64,000 bases of DNA from Streptomyces tibetensis (GTDB lineage: Bacteria > Actinomycetota > Actinomycetes > Streptomycetales > Streptomycetaceae): assembly GCF_007655005.1 (NCBI RefSeq), contig NZ_SZVW01000027.1, positions 62,001 through 126,000 of the forward strand. Reading direction: 5' to 3'. The number at the start of each line of letters is the position of its first letter. Position 1 is the first letter of the stretch. The position numbers were made by a program, and so were the translations under genes. The notes below the pieces were generated by a model, which saw only the letters and a program-made list of their open reading frames with translations, did not search any database and had not been told where the DNA came from. Below are positions 1 through 8,156 of the stretch, in pieces.

Positions 1-1791
1 CCCCTCCGTGGTGGCGGGCCGCTGCCCGCCCTTCGGGTGCCCTTTTCCCTTGCCCCACAACGTGCGCATCGACGGTACGGAGACGAAGCCCTCGGCGATG
101 CCGGAGGCGAGACCGACCCGGGCGAGGGAGGCGGCCTCCGCGTAGCAGAGGAAGCGGGGGTACCACTCGGGGTGGTACTTGGCGTTGGAGCGGTACAGGG
201 CCTCCAGTTGCCACCACTTGGAGAAGAACAGCAGCAGGCGGCGCCAGAGGCGGAGCACCGGTCCCGCGCCGATGCGGGCGCCCTCCTCGAACACGGAGCG
301 GAACACGGCGAAGTTCAGCGAGACCTTGCGCACGCCCAGCTTCGGGGCCACGGCGCACAGTTCGGCGACCATGAACTCCATGACGCCGTTGGGGGCGGTG
401 CGGTCACGGCGCATCAGGTCCAGGGAGACGCCGTCCTTGCCCCAGGGCACGAAGGACTGGATGGCGAGGAGCCGGCCGTCCTGGTCGAGGGCCTCGGCGA
501 GGAGGCAGTCGCCGTCGGCCGGGTCGCCGAGGCGGTCCAGGGCCATGGAGAAGCCGCGTTCGGTCTCGGTGTCGCGCCAGGCGTCGGCGCGTTCGACGAG
601 CTGGCGCATCTCGTCGTCGCCGAGGGTGGAGTGGCGGCGGACGCGGCAGGTGACACCGATGCGGCGGACCCGGTTGACGGCCTGGCGGGTGACGCGCATG
701 TCGCGGCCGTCCAGGTCGAAGTCGAGGACGTGCAGGATCGCCTCGTCGCCAAGCTGGAGCGCGCCGAGCCCGGCGCGGACGTAGGCCCGGGCGCCCTCCT
801 CGGAGGCGCCCATCACGGCCGGGACCCAGGCGTAGCGGCGGGCCACCTCCTGCCAGGCGGCGATCGCGTGCGGCCAGGCCTCCCGGTCGCCCACCGGGTC
901 GCCGCTGGCCAGGCACACCCCGGCCTCCACGCGGTAGGTGACGGCGGCCTTGCCGCTGGGTGAGAAGACGGCGGCCTTGTCGCGGCGGGTGGCGAAGTAG
1001 CCGAGGGAGTCCTGGTCTCCGTAGCGGCCGAGGAGGGCGCGGATGCGCGCCTCCTCGTCGTCGTGCAGGGCGGCTTCCAGGCGCTGGGAACGGAAGAGGG
1101 TGGCGGCGGCGTTCAGCAGGGCGAGCGCGCCGAACAGGCCGAGCAGGAAGTACAGGGCGTGCGGCGGGCGGCCGTCGAAGGAGTCGGCGGGCACCAGGCC
1201 GCCGCAGACCCGGTTCGCGGCCCAGGCCAGGCGCTCGCCGCTCGGCAGACTGCCCGGGAACGCCTCGACCAGGGCCCAGCCGACCAGGATCGCCGCGACC
1301 AGACCGGCCACCAGGACGGCCAGGGCCCGGCGTACGGCGGCGCGGCGGGAGGCGGCGTAGAACTCCTTGCGGGCGTGGATCAGCAGGATCAGGGCGAGGC
1401 CGCACACCACGAAGGAGGGGACGGACTCGGCGAACTCGCCGACGGCCATGCCGAGGATGTCGGTGAGGACCAGCAGGCCCAGGTAGACGACGACCAGCCA
1501 CCAGGCGATCTTCTTGCGGGCGCCGGTCGCGGCGGCGAGCAGGAACAGGAAGACCGCGTAGGCGAGGTTGGCGCTGACCGGGACGAGCAGCAGGTCGAGG
1601 AAGTGGACCAGGGGGCGCAGCCCGGTGCGGAGCACCGGGATCAGCGCCAGCAGGGCGCAGAGCAGTCCGAGGGCGCCGAAGAAGACCGCGAAGCCCTGCG
1701 GTACCCGGCTCAGGAAACCGTGCGCCCGGTGGGGCGGCCGTATCGCTCCTGAGCTGTCCTCGGCCGTCCCGGTGTCCGCGCTGACGCTCAT
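1..1791 (-). CDS. Phosphatidylglycerol lysyltransferase-like membrane protein (3' end cut by window edge)
   Basis: Reading leftward from an ATG at 1791, the frame stays open for 597 codons to the window edge, so the C-terminus is missing. The N-terminal 230 or so residues contain several hydrophobic segments, for example around residues 30-55 and 60-130, giving a multi-pass membrane region. The rest matches the DUF2156/MprF-LysX catalytic fold, with motifs such as FSPSGKAAVTYRV, GDPVGDREAW and the late WYPRFLCYAEAASLARVGLA. This family transfers lysine or another amino acid from aminoacyl-tRNA to phosphatidylglycerol, changing surface charge. No lysyl-tRNA synthetase domain is seen in the part present, unlike mycobacterial LysX. 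Divergent from the universal stress gene at 1930. The family is clear; the amino-acid substrate is not. Confidence 0.85.
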   Translation of the reverse strand, partial: MSVSADTGTAEDSSGAIRPPHRAHGFLSRVPQGFAVFFGALGLLCALLALIPVLRTGLRPLVHFLDLLLVPVSANLAYAVFLFLLAAATGARKKIAWWLVVVYLGLLVLTDILGMAVGEFAESVPSFVVCGLALILLIHARKEFYAASRRAAVRRALAVLVAGLVAAILVGWALVEAFPGSLPSGERLAWAANRVCGGLVPADSFDGRPPHALYFLLGLFGALALLNAAATLFRSQRLEAALHDDEEARIRALLGRYGDQDSLGYFATRRDKAAVFSPSGKAAVTYRVEAGVCLASGDPVGDREAWPHAIAAWQEVARRYAWVPAVMGASEEGARAYVRAGLGALQLGDEAILHVLDFDLDGRDMRVTRQAVNRVRRIGVTCRVRRHSTLGDDEMRQLVERADAWRDTETERGFSMALDRLGDPADGDCLLAEALDQDGRLLAIQSFVPWGKDGVSLDLMRRDRTAPNGVMEFMVAELCAVAPKLGVRKVSLNFAVFRSVFEEGARIGAGPVLRLWRRLLLFFSKWWQLEALYRSNAKYHPEWYPRFLCYAEAASLARVGLASGIAEGFVSVPSMRTLWGKGKGHPKGGQRPATTEG

Positions 1792-1929
1792 GCTTTCGAC
1801 TCTAGGAACACCCGCGCCTCCTCGCCCGTCGAGCGCTCGCGCCCCGTGCGGCACAGGAAGCCCGGGCGCCGCCCGCCGGTATCCGTCCCGCCCGGCGGCC
1901 GGACCTGGGGGTTCCGATAGCCTCGCGAC

Positions 1930-2391
1930 GTGACGGAACAGCACTCCCATCAGTTCGAGCGGGGCACGGACGGGCCGAAGGTGATCGTGGCCGGGGTGGA
2001 CGGCTCCGACTCCTCCTTGCGGGCCGCGGCCTACGCGGCCGGCCTGGCCCGCCGGCAGCACGCACTGCTCGCCGTGGTGTACGTGCAGCCCGTGGTGGCC
2101 GCGGGTGCGGCGCTGGGGGCGCCGGTGGCCGGGACGACGGACGAGATCGCCGAGGACCTGGTGGCGCAGATCCGGGACGCGGCCGAGCGGCTCAAGGGGA
2201 TATTCGAGGTCCGCTGGGAGTTCCACACGTTCCGCGGCGACCCGTACAACGGCCTCGTGACCGCCGCCGACGAACTCAAGGCGGACGCGGTGGTCGTGGG
2301 TGCCTCGGAGCAGGCGGGCCATCGCATCGTCGGCTCGGTGGCGGTACGCCTGGTGAAAGCGGGACGGTGGCCGGTGACGGTGGTGCCGTAG
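1930..2391 (+). CDS. Universal stress protein (UspA family)
   Basis: A 153-residue single-domain protein starting at GTG 1930. The N-terminus VIVAGVDGSDSSLRAAAYA is the usual UspA first strand and helix, and the C-terminus GSVAVRLVKAGRWPVTVVP carries the nucleotide-binding G-x-x-x-x glycine-serine segment typical of ATP-binding USPs, with VVGASEQAGHRIVGS just before it. USPs are cytoplasmic proteins linked to dormancy, hypoxia and stress; the specific role cannot be read from sequence. The ribosome-binding site is weak, and upstream in-frame starts are not obvious. The stop codon lies inside the first copy of a local 32-bp repeat, and the gene converges on capA. Confidence 0.9.
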   Translation: MTEQHSHQFERGTDGPKVIVAGVDGSDSSLRAAAYAAGLARRQHALLAVVYVQPVVAAGAALGAPVAGTTDEIAEDLVAQIRDAAERLKGIFEVRWEFHTFRGDPYNGLVTAADELKADAVVVGASEQAGHRIVGSVAVRLVKAGRWPVTVVP

Positions 2392-2537
2392 GGCGCTCCC
2401 TCACCCGTGACGTCGGGGCGCCAAGGCGCCCGTGGTGTCAGGACGCTACGGCACCCGTGGCGTCGGGGGCCAAGGCACCCGTGACGTCCGCGCGCCAAGA
2501 CACCCGTGCCGTAGGGCGCTCCCTCACCCGTGACGTC
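2383..2537. repeat. Local degenerate direct repeats between usp and capA
   Basis: A 32-base sequence beginning GTGCCGTAGGGCGCTCCC and ending ACCCGTGACGTC occurs exactly at 2383-2414 and again at 2506-2537. Between and around the copies, shorter versions of CCAAGGCACCCGTGRYGTC recur four or five times to about 2560. The block lies in the convergent gap, and its first copy covers the usp stop codon. It may help termination or be a local expansion. No function is known to me. Confidence 0.7.
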
Positions 2538-2568
2538 CGCGCGCCAAGGCACCCGTGGTGTCGGGGCG

Positions 2569-3720
2569 CTACTCCCCCATCAACAGTCCGTCCGCGGCCG
2601 CGCCGCGGCTGAGGACGACGTCGCGGATGCGGTCGCGGACGGCTCGGACGTCGGCGCCCTGGGCGAGCGCCCGGTTGAGGTTCACGACCCGGCCGGCGTC
2701 GACGTCGAAGAGCTGGGGGACGAACTCCGCCTTCGTCACCTTCCAGCGCTCTCCCTGCCGGGCGGGCGGGGTGAAGGTGAAGCGGCCGAGGGTGGACTGG
2801 TTGCCGCGGGGGTCCTTGGCGCCCTCGTGATTGGTCATCTCGCCGGCGATCTGGTCGCCCATGCCGTAGATCACCCAGGTGCCGTTGACCTTCTCGTAGG
2901 CCTGTGGGACGTGCGCGTGGGTGCCGAGGATCAGGTCGATGTCGGGGCGGCCACCGGTGCGGGTGGCGGTGAGGCTCCTGGCCAGGGTCAGCTGCCGGTC
3001 GTCGGGGGCGTCCTGCCATTCGGTGCCCCAGTGCAGGGAGACCACTACCACGTCGGCGCCGGCCCGGCGCGCGGCCCGGGCGTCCTCGACGATCCTCGCC
3101 TCGTCGGTGAGGTTGACGGCCCAGGGCTGCCCGTCCGGGAACGGCATGCCGTTCGTGTCGTAGGTGTAAGCGAGGTGGGCGACCACAGCGGGGCCGGCCT
3201 CGAGGACCGTCACCGTGCGGGCCTCCTCCTCGGTGCGGGCCGAGCCTGCGTGCCGGACGCCCGCGCGGTCGAGGGCGTCGAGCGTGCGGCGGATACCGTC
3301 GGCGCCGTCGTCCAGGGTGTGGTTGGAGGCGGTGGAGCAGCCGTCGTAGCCGGTGACGGCCAGGGCCCTGGCCACCTCGGGCGGGGATTTGAAGGTGGGG
3401 TATCCGGTGTAGACGCCGTTCGCGCCGTAGACGGTCTCCATGTGACACAGGGCGATGTCGGCGCGGGAGACGACGGAGCGGATCCCGGCGAGCATCGGCC
3501 GGAAGTCGTAGCCGGTGCCGCCGGCGTCGAAGCGGGCCCGGTCGATGATCGTGGTGTGCGGGAGGACGTCACCGGAGGCGACCAGTGTGAACCCGCGCGA
3601 CCCGGCGGCCGGTGCCGGGCGTCCGCGGTCGGACTCGTCGTGGCCGCGGGCCTGGCAGGCGGCGCCCGCGGCGAGGACGACGGTCAGGGCCAGGGCGATC
3701 TGTCGACTGCGTGTGAGCAT
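2569..3720 (-). CDS. CapA-family metallophosphatase-like lipoprotein
   Basis: A 383-residue protein with ATG at 3720. The N-terminus (residues 1-22, hydrophobic, ending ...LAAGAAC) looks like a lipoprotein or Sec signal, so it is probably exported. The body matches the PGA_cap/CapA domain related to calcineurin-like phosphoesterases: early VASGDVLPHTT, then LCHMETVYG, STASNHTLDDGADG, VVSLHWGTEW and LGTHAHVPQAYEKVNG, where Asp, Asn and His residues form the metal site. CapA/PgsA members take part in poly-gamma-glutamate or capsule synthesis, but many Streptomyces homologues lack the rest of that pathway, as here, so the substrate is unknown. Divergent from the sigma-factor gene. Confidence 0.85.
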   Translation of the reverse strand: MLTRSRQIALALTVVLAAGAACQARGHDESDRGRPAPAAGSRGFTLVASGDVLPHTTIIDRARFDAGGTGYDFRPMLAGIRSVVSRADIALCHMETVYGANGVYTGYPTFKSPPEVARALAVTGYDGCSTASNHTLDDGADGIRRTLDALDRAGVRHAGSARTEEEARTVTVLEAGPAVVAHLAYTYDTNGMPFPDGQPWAVNLTDEARIVEDARAARRAGADVVVVSLHWGTEWQDAPDDRQLTLARSLTATRTGGRPDIDLILGTHAHVPQAYEKVNGTWVIYGMGDQIAGEMTNHEGAKDPRGNQSTLGRFTFTPPARQGERWKVTKAEFVPQLFDVDAGRVVNLNRALAQGADVRAVRDRIRDVVLSRGAAADGLLMGE

Positions 3721-3942
3721 GCATTCACCCCACTGTGGGCGTTGTGGTCATATTTACGCACCATCAGGAAAGAAGGCTCCTGGTGTCCCACGCGTCTCCG
3801 ACACGCTCATCAGCCCGTCCGGCACCCACATGGCCGGGTGCCCCGACCGTTCGTCGAACCGTTCGTCGACGCGATCGACCGTCCGCCGCACAGCGGGGTA
3901 CGTGCCCTGTGCCCGGGCCACGCCCTGCGGTGGCATACGGCC

Positions 3943-4488
3943 ATGACGGCCGGATCCACTCTCACGAACGGAACGACCGCCGAGCACGAGCTCGCCGCAC
4001 TGCAGCGGGAGCACGGCCGGCCCCTTTTCGCGCTGCTGCTGCGGCTCTGCGACGGCGACCGGCAGCGCGCCGAGGACCTGGTCCAGGAGACGCTGGTGCG
4101 TGCCTGGCAGCACCCCGAGGCCCTGCGCGCCGAGGACTTCGACTCCGTGCGGCCCTGGCTGATGACCGTCGCGCGACGCCTCGCGATCGACGCCCGGCGG
4201 GCCCGCCAGGCCCGTCCGCCCGAGGTCGGCGACGCGGTGCTGGAGAACGCGCGGGTCATCTCCGACCACGCCGAGCGGGCAGCGGCGATGCTGGATGTCC
4301 GCGAGGCTGTGAAGACACTCACTCCGCAGCACCGTGAAGTCCTGGTGCTCGTGTACTTCCAGGGGGCGAGTGTGGCGGAAGCCGCGACGGCCCTCGGGAT
4401 TCCGCCCGGTACCGTGAAGTCCCGCGCGTACTACGCGCTGCGTGCCCTGCGCAGGGTGCTCCCGGGATACGCCACCGACCTGCGATGA
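3943..4488 (+). CDS. ECF RNA polymerase sigma factor
   Basis: A 181-residue protein from ATG 3943. Region 2 (about residues 15-85) includes ALLLRLCDGDRQRAEDLVQE and RPWLMTVARRLAIDARRARQ. Region 4 (about residues 125-175) includes LTPQHREVLVLVYFQGASVA and IPPGTVKSRAYYALRALRRV, the helix-turn-helix that reads the -35 box. There is no C-terminal extension. The frame is open far upstream, but that part is antisense to capA and reads as shadow; the start was chosen because region 2 begins about 20 residues later. It heads a same-strand run with a small protein, a zinc-finger anti-sigma factor and a PP2C phosphatase, a common partner-switch or anti-sigma layout. The target regulon is unknown. Confidence 0.9.
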   Translation: MTAGSTLTNGTTAEHELAALQREHGRPLFALLLRLCDGDRQRAEDLVQETLVRAWQHPEALRAEDFDSVRPWLMTVARRLAIDARRARQARPPEVGDAVLENARVISDHAERAAAMLDVREAVKTLTPQHREVLVLVYFQGASVAEAATALGIPPGTVKSRAYYALRALRRVLPGYATDLR

Positions 4489-4640
4489 AACCCATGGGCG
4501 GGTCAAGCCTCCGTAAAGCGCCTTGCCGATGACCCCGGTTGAGTAATCGGCTGTTCCCATCCGTGTTCCGGAGGGGGCCGTCAGCGCCCTCGGGGCCCGG
4601 CGTCGGGCGACGCGCACGTACCGGAGGAAGGCAGGAAGGG

Positions 4641-5153
4641 ATGCTGGACGAAGAGCAGGGGAGCACGGACGGTTCCGACGGTGAACTGACCGTTCCCATG
4701 GCGTGGTTGTACGCCGAGTACATCGCCGACGAGCTGCTGCGGACCGGCGATCTGATGCCGCCGACGTCCTTCGAGTTCCGTGCCGGGCGGGATGCGCTGG
4801 CGCTGACCATCTTCCTGTCCGACACCGACGGGGAGCTGTCCGGCATCCGGGTCGTCACGCAGCTGGAGACGTGGCTGTCGCTGACGGCGTACGACCAGCC
4901 GTGGCAGGAGTGGGTGCGCGAGCGGCTGGCCGAGCTCGCCGCCGGCGCCGCGACGTCGGGCCGGCCCGCGCCGGATCTGGACCTCGCGGAGGAGGCCTGG
5001 CGCTGGCTGCAGGAGACGGAACTGCTCGCGCCCGATCTGAACGCGGTTCCGGGCGGTGCTCCGGTGGTCGGGGAGGACGAGGGGCCGAAGGTCTGGACGC
5101 CCGCCTGGCAGCTCGGACTGCCGCTGGGACACCTCGCGATCCATCTTTTTTAG
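4641..5153 (+). CDS. Conserved Streptomyces hypothetical protein between sigma and anti-sigma genes
   Basis: A 170-residue acidic protein. ATG 4641 is chosen because of the strong Shine-Dalgarno run GGAGGAAGGCAGGAAGGG just before it; the frame is also open upstream to 4539 with lower plausibility. The first 15 residues are acidic and polar. The middle has an alternating pattern (FEFRAGRDALALTIFLSDTD, then RVVTQLETWLSLTAYDQP) suggesting a small alpha/beta domain, and the end is tryptophan-rich (TPAWQLGLPLGHLAIHLF). No signal peptide or membrane helix is seen. I do not recognise a named family. Its place between the ECF sigma and its likely anti-sigma suggests a part in the same circuit, which is inference only. 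Confidence 0.75.
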   Translation: MLDEEQGSTDGSDGELTVPMAWLYAEYIADELLRTGDLMPPTSFEFRAGRDALALTIFLSDTDGELSGIRVVTQLETWLSLTAYDQPWQEWVRERLAELAAGAATSGRPAPDLDLAEEAWRWLQETELLAPDLNAVPGGAPVVGEDEGPKVWTPAWQLGLPLGHLAIHLF

Positions 5154-5178
5154 ATTTCTGCGGCCCCGGACCAATCCG

Positions 5179-5194
5179 GGAGCCGGAGGGCTCC
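5179..5194 (+). terminator. Possible short hairpin downstream of 4641-5153
   Basis: Arms GGAGCC (5179-5184) and GGCTCC (5189-5194) are exact complements around a GGAG loop. There is no T-run after it. It could attenuate transcription before the anti-sigma gene, but it is short and could be chance in GC-rich DNA. Confidence 0.3.
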
Positions 5195-5304
5195 GAATCC
5201 TTTGGTTGCGATTGTGTCACCGGCTTGAGTGATTCAGGTGCCTGGTCCGTACCGGTGGGAGCAAGGAGTAACCCCACCCGCACCCAACGGCACGAGGATT
5301 CGGC

Positions 5305-5961
5305 ATGAGGTCCCTGGAGAGGCATCGCGACGTCGCGGCCTACGCGCTCGGCGTGCTGGACGAGGCGGAGGCCTTCCGCTTCGAGGACCACCTCATGGAG
5401 TGCCCTCGGTGCGCTGCAGAGGTGACGGAATTCGGCCCGACCACACGGCAGTTGATGCTCTACCGGCGGTCGACACCACGGTTCGTGCACCCCATGGCGC
5501 AGCCCGGGCCGCGCATGCTGGACGGGCTGCTGGCCGAGGTGGCGACCCGGCGCCGGGCCGGACGCAGACGCCTGCTGTTCGCCCTGGCCGCCTCGGTCGT
5601 CTTCGCCGCGTCGGTCCCCGGCATCGCGATGATGGCCGAGGGCAGCGCCGAGGAGCAGCCCCGGACCGTCGCGGCGACCGACACGCGGACGGGGGTGTGG
5701 GCGCAGGTCACGACGGCGGAAGAGGCCTCGGGCAGCCAGGTCGAGCTGAAGGTCAAGGACGGCTCGGGCCCGCGCGCCTGCCACCTGGTGATCATCGGCC
5801 ACAACGGCACCGAGGAGACCGCGACCAGCTGGCACGGGCCGGGCCGCGACGACCACCCCAACACGATGATGGCCAGCTCCTCCCTGCATCCGGAGGACAT
5901 CGCCCGCTACGAGATCCGCTCGGCGGCCGGCGAGGTCCTGTGGAGGACGCAGCCGAGCTGA
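5305..5961 (+). CDS. Zinc-finger anti-sigma factor, single-pass membrane protein
   Basis: A 218-residue protein from ATG 5305. The N-terminal domain holds the ZAS signature H29-x3-C33-x2-C36 (EDHLMECPRCAAEV), with H7 as a possible extra ligand. Residues about 92-112 (LLFALAASVVFAASVPGIAM) form one transmembrane helix after an arginine-rich stop-transfer stretch. The outer domain (about 113-218) resembles the sensor domain of such factors, with VWAQVTTAEEASGSQVELKV and ACHLVIIGHNGTEETATSWH. It would hold the ECF sigma encoded 0.8 kb upstream at the membrane until a signal frees it. The pairing is inferred from order and strand. Confidence 0.85.
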   Translation: MRSLERHRDVAAYALGVLDEAEAFRFEDHLMECPRCAAEVTEFGPTTRQLMLYRRSTPRFVHPMAQPGPRMLDGLLAEVATRRRAGRRRLLFALAASVVFAASVPGIAMMAEGSAEEQPRTVAATDTRTGVWAQVTTAEEASGSQVELKVKDGSGPRACHLVIIGHNGTEETATSWHGPGRDDHPNTMMASSSLHPEDIARYEIRSAAGEVLWRTQPS

Positions 5962-6072
5962 CCATCCGTCCGCCCCTGCCGCCGGGCGCCGGGCGCGCCC
6001 CGGTGTGAGACTGCTGGACGACGCACCCGGAAGTTCGCCCAGGTGCCCGCGGTCCCGGCGAGGGGAGACGAG

Positions 6073-7251
6073 GTGACGGCAGAGCCCGGGGACGGCCGGC
6101 TGGCGGAGTTCCTCGCCGACCCGGAGAACGCGACCCTGGACCTGCCCACCGCGGCGGCCCGCTGCACCAAGGCCCTCGGGCTCCAGAGCTCCGTGGTCTA
6201 CCTCTCGGACATCCAGCAGCGCCGGCTGGTACCGCTCACCGACGTGGCCTCCCCCCTGCTCGTCGACGGCTCACTCGCGGGCTGGACCTACCGCACCCAG
6301 TCCCTGCGCGTGGCGGTGTCCGAGGCGGGCGGCATGACCGCCTGGCTCCCGCTCGTGGACGGCGCCGAACGCCTGGGCGTCATCGCGGTCGACTCCCCCG
6401 CGCTCACACCGGACGTGCTGCGCCGCGCCCGCGCCCTGGCCAAGCTGCTCGCCATGATGATCACGTCCAAGCGGGCCTACCAGGACTCCTTCGTACGGCG
6501 TCTGCGCACCCGGCCGATGCGCCTGCCCGCCGAGATGCTGCGGGCCTTCCTCCCGCCCCGGACGATCGGCACCTCACACGTCGTGTCGACGGCCGTGCTG
6601 GAGCCGGCCTACGAACTCGGCGGCGACGCCTTCGACCACTCCCTGACGGAGACGACCCTGCACCTCACCGTCCTCGACGCCATGGGGCACAACCTGGCGT
6701 CCGGGCTCACCACGGCGGTGTCGCTGGCCGCGTGCCGCAACGCCCGGCGCACCGGAGCGGATCTGCCCGATCTGGTCGAGAGCGTCGACGACGCGCTGTC
6801 GCTGTGGCTCCCGGACCAGTTCTGCACGGGTGTCCTGGCTCAGCTGGACCTGGCGTCGGGGACGCTGCGGTGGGTCAACTGCGGGCACCCCACCCCGCTG
6901 CTCATCCGTGACCGGCGGCCGCTGGTCGACGCCATGCGGCGGGAGGCGGACCTGCCGATGGGGATGCCGTCCCTGCTGACCGAGCGGCGGCGGGAGACGC
7001 ACGAGATCGCGCTGAAACCAGGCGACCGGGTGCTGATGTACACCGACGGGGTCACGGAGGCCAGGGCCGTCGACGGCGCGGAGTTCGGGCTCGAACAGTT
7101 CGCCGACTACATCATCGGGGCGACGGCCGCGGGCGAGCTGCCGTCCGAGACGCTGCGACGGCTCATCCACTCCATCCTGGACTCGCCGACGAGCCGGCTG
7201 CGGGACGACGCGACCATCCTGATGTTCGAGTGGTCACCGCCGTTCCGGTAG
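6073..7251 (+). CDS. PP2C-type (SpoIIE) serine/threonine phosphatase
   Basis: GTG 6073 is preferred because AGGGGAGA precedes it; an in-frame GTG at 6043 has no such site. The product is 392 residues. Residues about 1-140 look like a GAF-type sensor (CTKALGLQSSVVYLSDIQQR, LPLVDGAERLGVIAVDS). Residues about 165-390 are the SpoIIE/RsbU phosphatase fold: PAYELGGDAFDH, LTVLDAMGHNLASGLTT, LRWVNCGHPTPLLI and VLMYTDGVTEAR carry the expected Asp and Gly metal-site residues. Such enzymes dephosphorylate anti-sigma-factor antagonists. It follows the ECF sigma and ZAS genes by 111 bases and may act in the same or another stress circuit. Confidence 0.88.
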   Translation: MTAEPGDGRLAEFLADPENATLDLPTAAARCTKALGLQSSVVYLSDIQQRRLVPLTDVASPLLVDGSLAGWTYRTQSLRVAVSEAGGMTAWLPLVDGAERLGVIAVDSPALTPDVLRRARALAKLLAMMITSKRAYQDSFVRRLRTRPMRLPAEMLRAFLPPRTIGTSHVVSTAVLEPAYELGGDAFDHSLTETTLHLTVLDAMGHNLASGLTTAVSLAACRNARRTGADLPDLVESVDDALSLWLPDQFCTGVLAQLDLASGTLRWVNCGHPTPLLIRDRRPLVDAMRREADLPMGMPSLLTERRRETHEIALKPGDRVLMYTDGVTEARAVDGAEFGLEQFADYIIGATAAGELPSETLRRLIHSILDSPTSRLRDDATILMFEWSPPFR

Positions 7252-7252
7252 C

Positions 7253-7270
7253 CCCGGGACCCGGCCCGGG
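7253..7270. terminator. Hairpin in convergent gap between PP2C gene and fpg
   Basis: CCCGGG at 7253-7258 and CCCGGG at 7265-7270 can pair across a 6-base loop in the 19-base convergent gap. It could serve both genes, but the arms are self-complementary and short, so support is modest. Confidence 0.35.
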
Positions 7271-8134
7271 TCACTTCAGCAGCCGGGACATCCTGCGGTC
7301 CGCCAGCGGCTTGCCGCCCGTCTGGCAGGTCGGGCAGTACTGGAGCGAGGAGTCGCTGAAGGACACCTCACGGATGGTGTCGCCACACACCGGGCAGGGC
7401 TCCCCGGCGCGGCCGTGGACGCGCAGCCCGCTCTTCTTCTCGGCCTTGAGCCGCCCGGCCGCCACGCCCCGGGAGCGCTCGACCGCCCCCGTGAGCGTGT
7501 CGCGCAGGGCCGCGTACAGCCGCCCGGTCTCCTCCTCGCTCAGGGACGCCGCCCGTTTGAAGGGCGACATCTTCGCCACGTGCAGGATCTCGTCGCTGTA
7601 GGCGTTGCCCACGCCCGCGATCAGGCTCTGGTCGCGCAACGCGCCCTTGAGCTGCCGCCGTTCACCGGCCAGGAGTTCCGCGAGGCGCCGCTCGTCGAAG
7701 TCGTCGGCGAGCGGGTCCGGGCCGAGCCGGGCGACGCCCGGGACCTCCTGCGGATCACCCACGACGTACACCGCGAGCCGCTTTTGGGTACCGGCCTCGG
7801 TCAGGTCGAACCCGGCACCGGTCTCCAGGGCCACGCGCAGCGCGAGGGGCCCCTTGCCCGGGCGGGGCGGGCCGTCGGGAAGGCGGTCCTTCCAGTGCAG
7901 CCAGCCCGCGCGGGCCAGGTGCGTCACGAGGTGCGGGCCGTCCGCGGTCGCGAGGTCGAGGAACTTGCCGTACCGGCGTACGGCGGCCACCTCGTGGCCC
8001 TCCAGTGCGGACAGGGGAGGGTCGTACGTCTTCAGCACACTGATCGCGACGGGCAGCACCCGGACGATCTCGTGGCCGACGAGGTGCTCGGTCAGGAAGT
8101 CCTTGAGCGCCTCGACCTCGGGGAGTTCCGGCAT
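7271..8134 (-). CDS. Fpg/Nei-family DNA glycosylase (formamidopyrimidine-DNA glycosylase)
   Basis: A 287-residue protein starting at ATG 8134 with MPELPEVEALKDFL. The mature N-terminal Pro2 and Glu3 are the catalytic residues of the family. The helix-two-turn-helix appears as DQSLIAGVGNAYSDEILHVA, and the C-terminal zinc finger as CPVCGDTI followed by YCPTCQTGG. The enzyme removes oxidised bases and cuts the abasic strand by beta/delta elimination in base excision repair. Length is near the usual 270-290. Upstream in-frame sequence to 8308 is antisense to another gene and rejected. It converges with the PP2C gene and follows the PAS-PP2C gene on the same strand by 22 bases. Fpg versus Nei substrate preference is not certain. 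Confidence 0.9.
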   Translation of the reverse strand: MPELPEVEALKDFLTEHLVGHEIVRVLPVAISVLKTYDPPLSALEGHEVAAVRRYGKFLDLATADGPHLVTHLARAGWLHWKDRLPDGPPRPGKGPLALRVALETGAGFDLTEAGTQKRLAVYVVGDPQEVPGVARLGPDPLADDFDERRLAELLAGERRQLKGALRDQSLIAGVGNAYSDEILHVAKMSPFKRAASLSEEETGRLYAALRDTLTGAVERSRGVAAGRLKAEKKSGLRVHGRAGEPCPVCGDTIREVSFSDSSLQYCPTCQTGGKPLADRRMSRLLK

Positions 8135-8156
8135 AGGTCCAGAGTGCCACGCGGGG

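Noticed and set aside
2530..3942. Long in-frame extension upstream of the ECF sigma gene
   Set aside because: It is antisense to capA; sigma region 2 begins right after ATG 3943, giving a normal-length factor.
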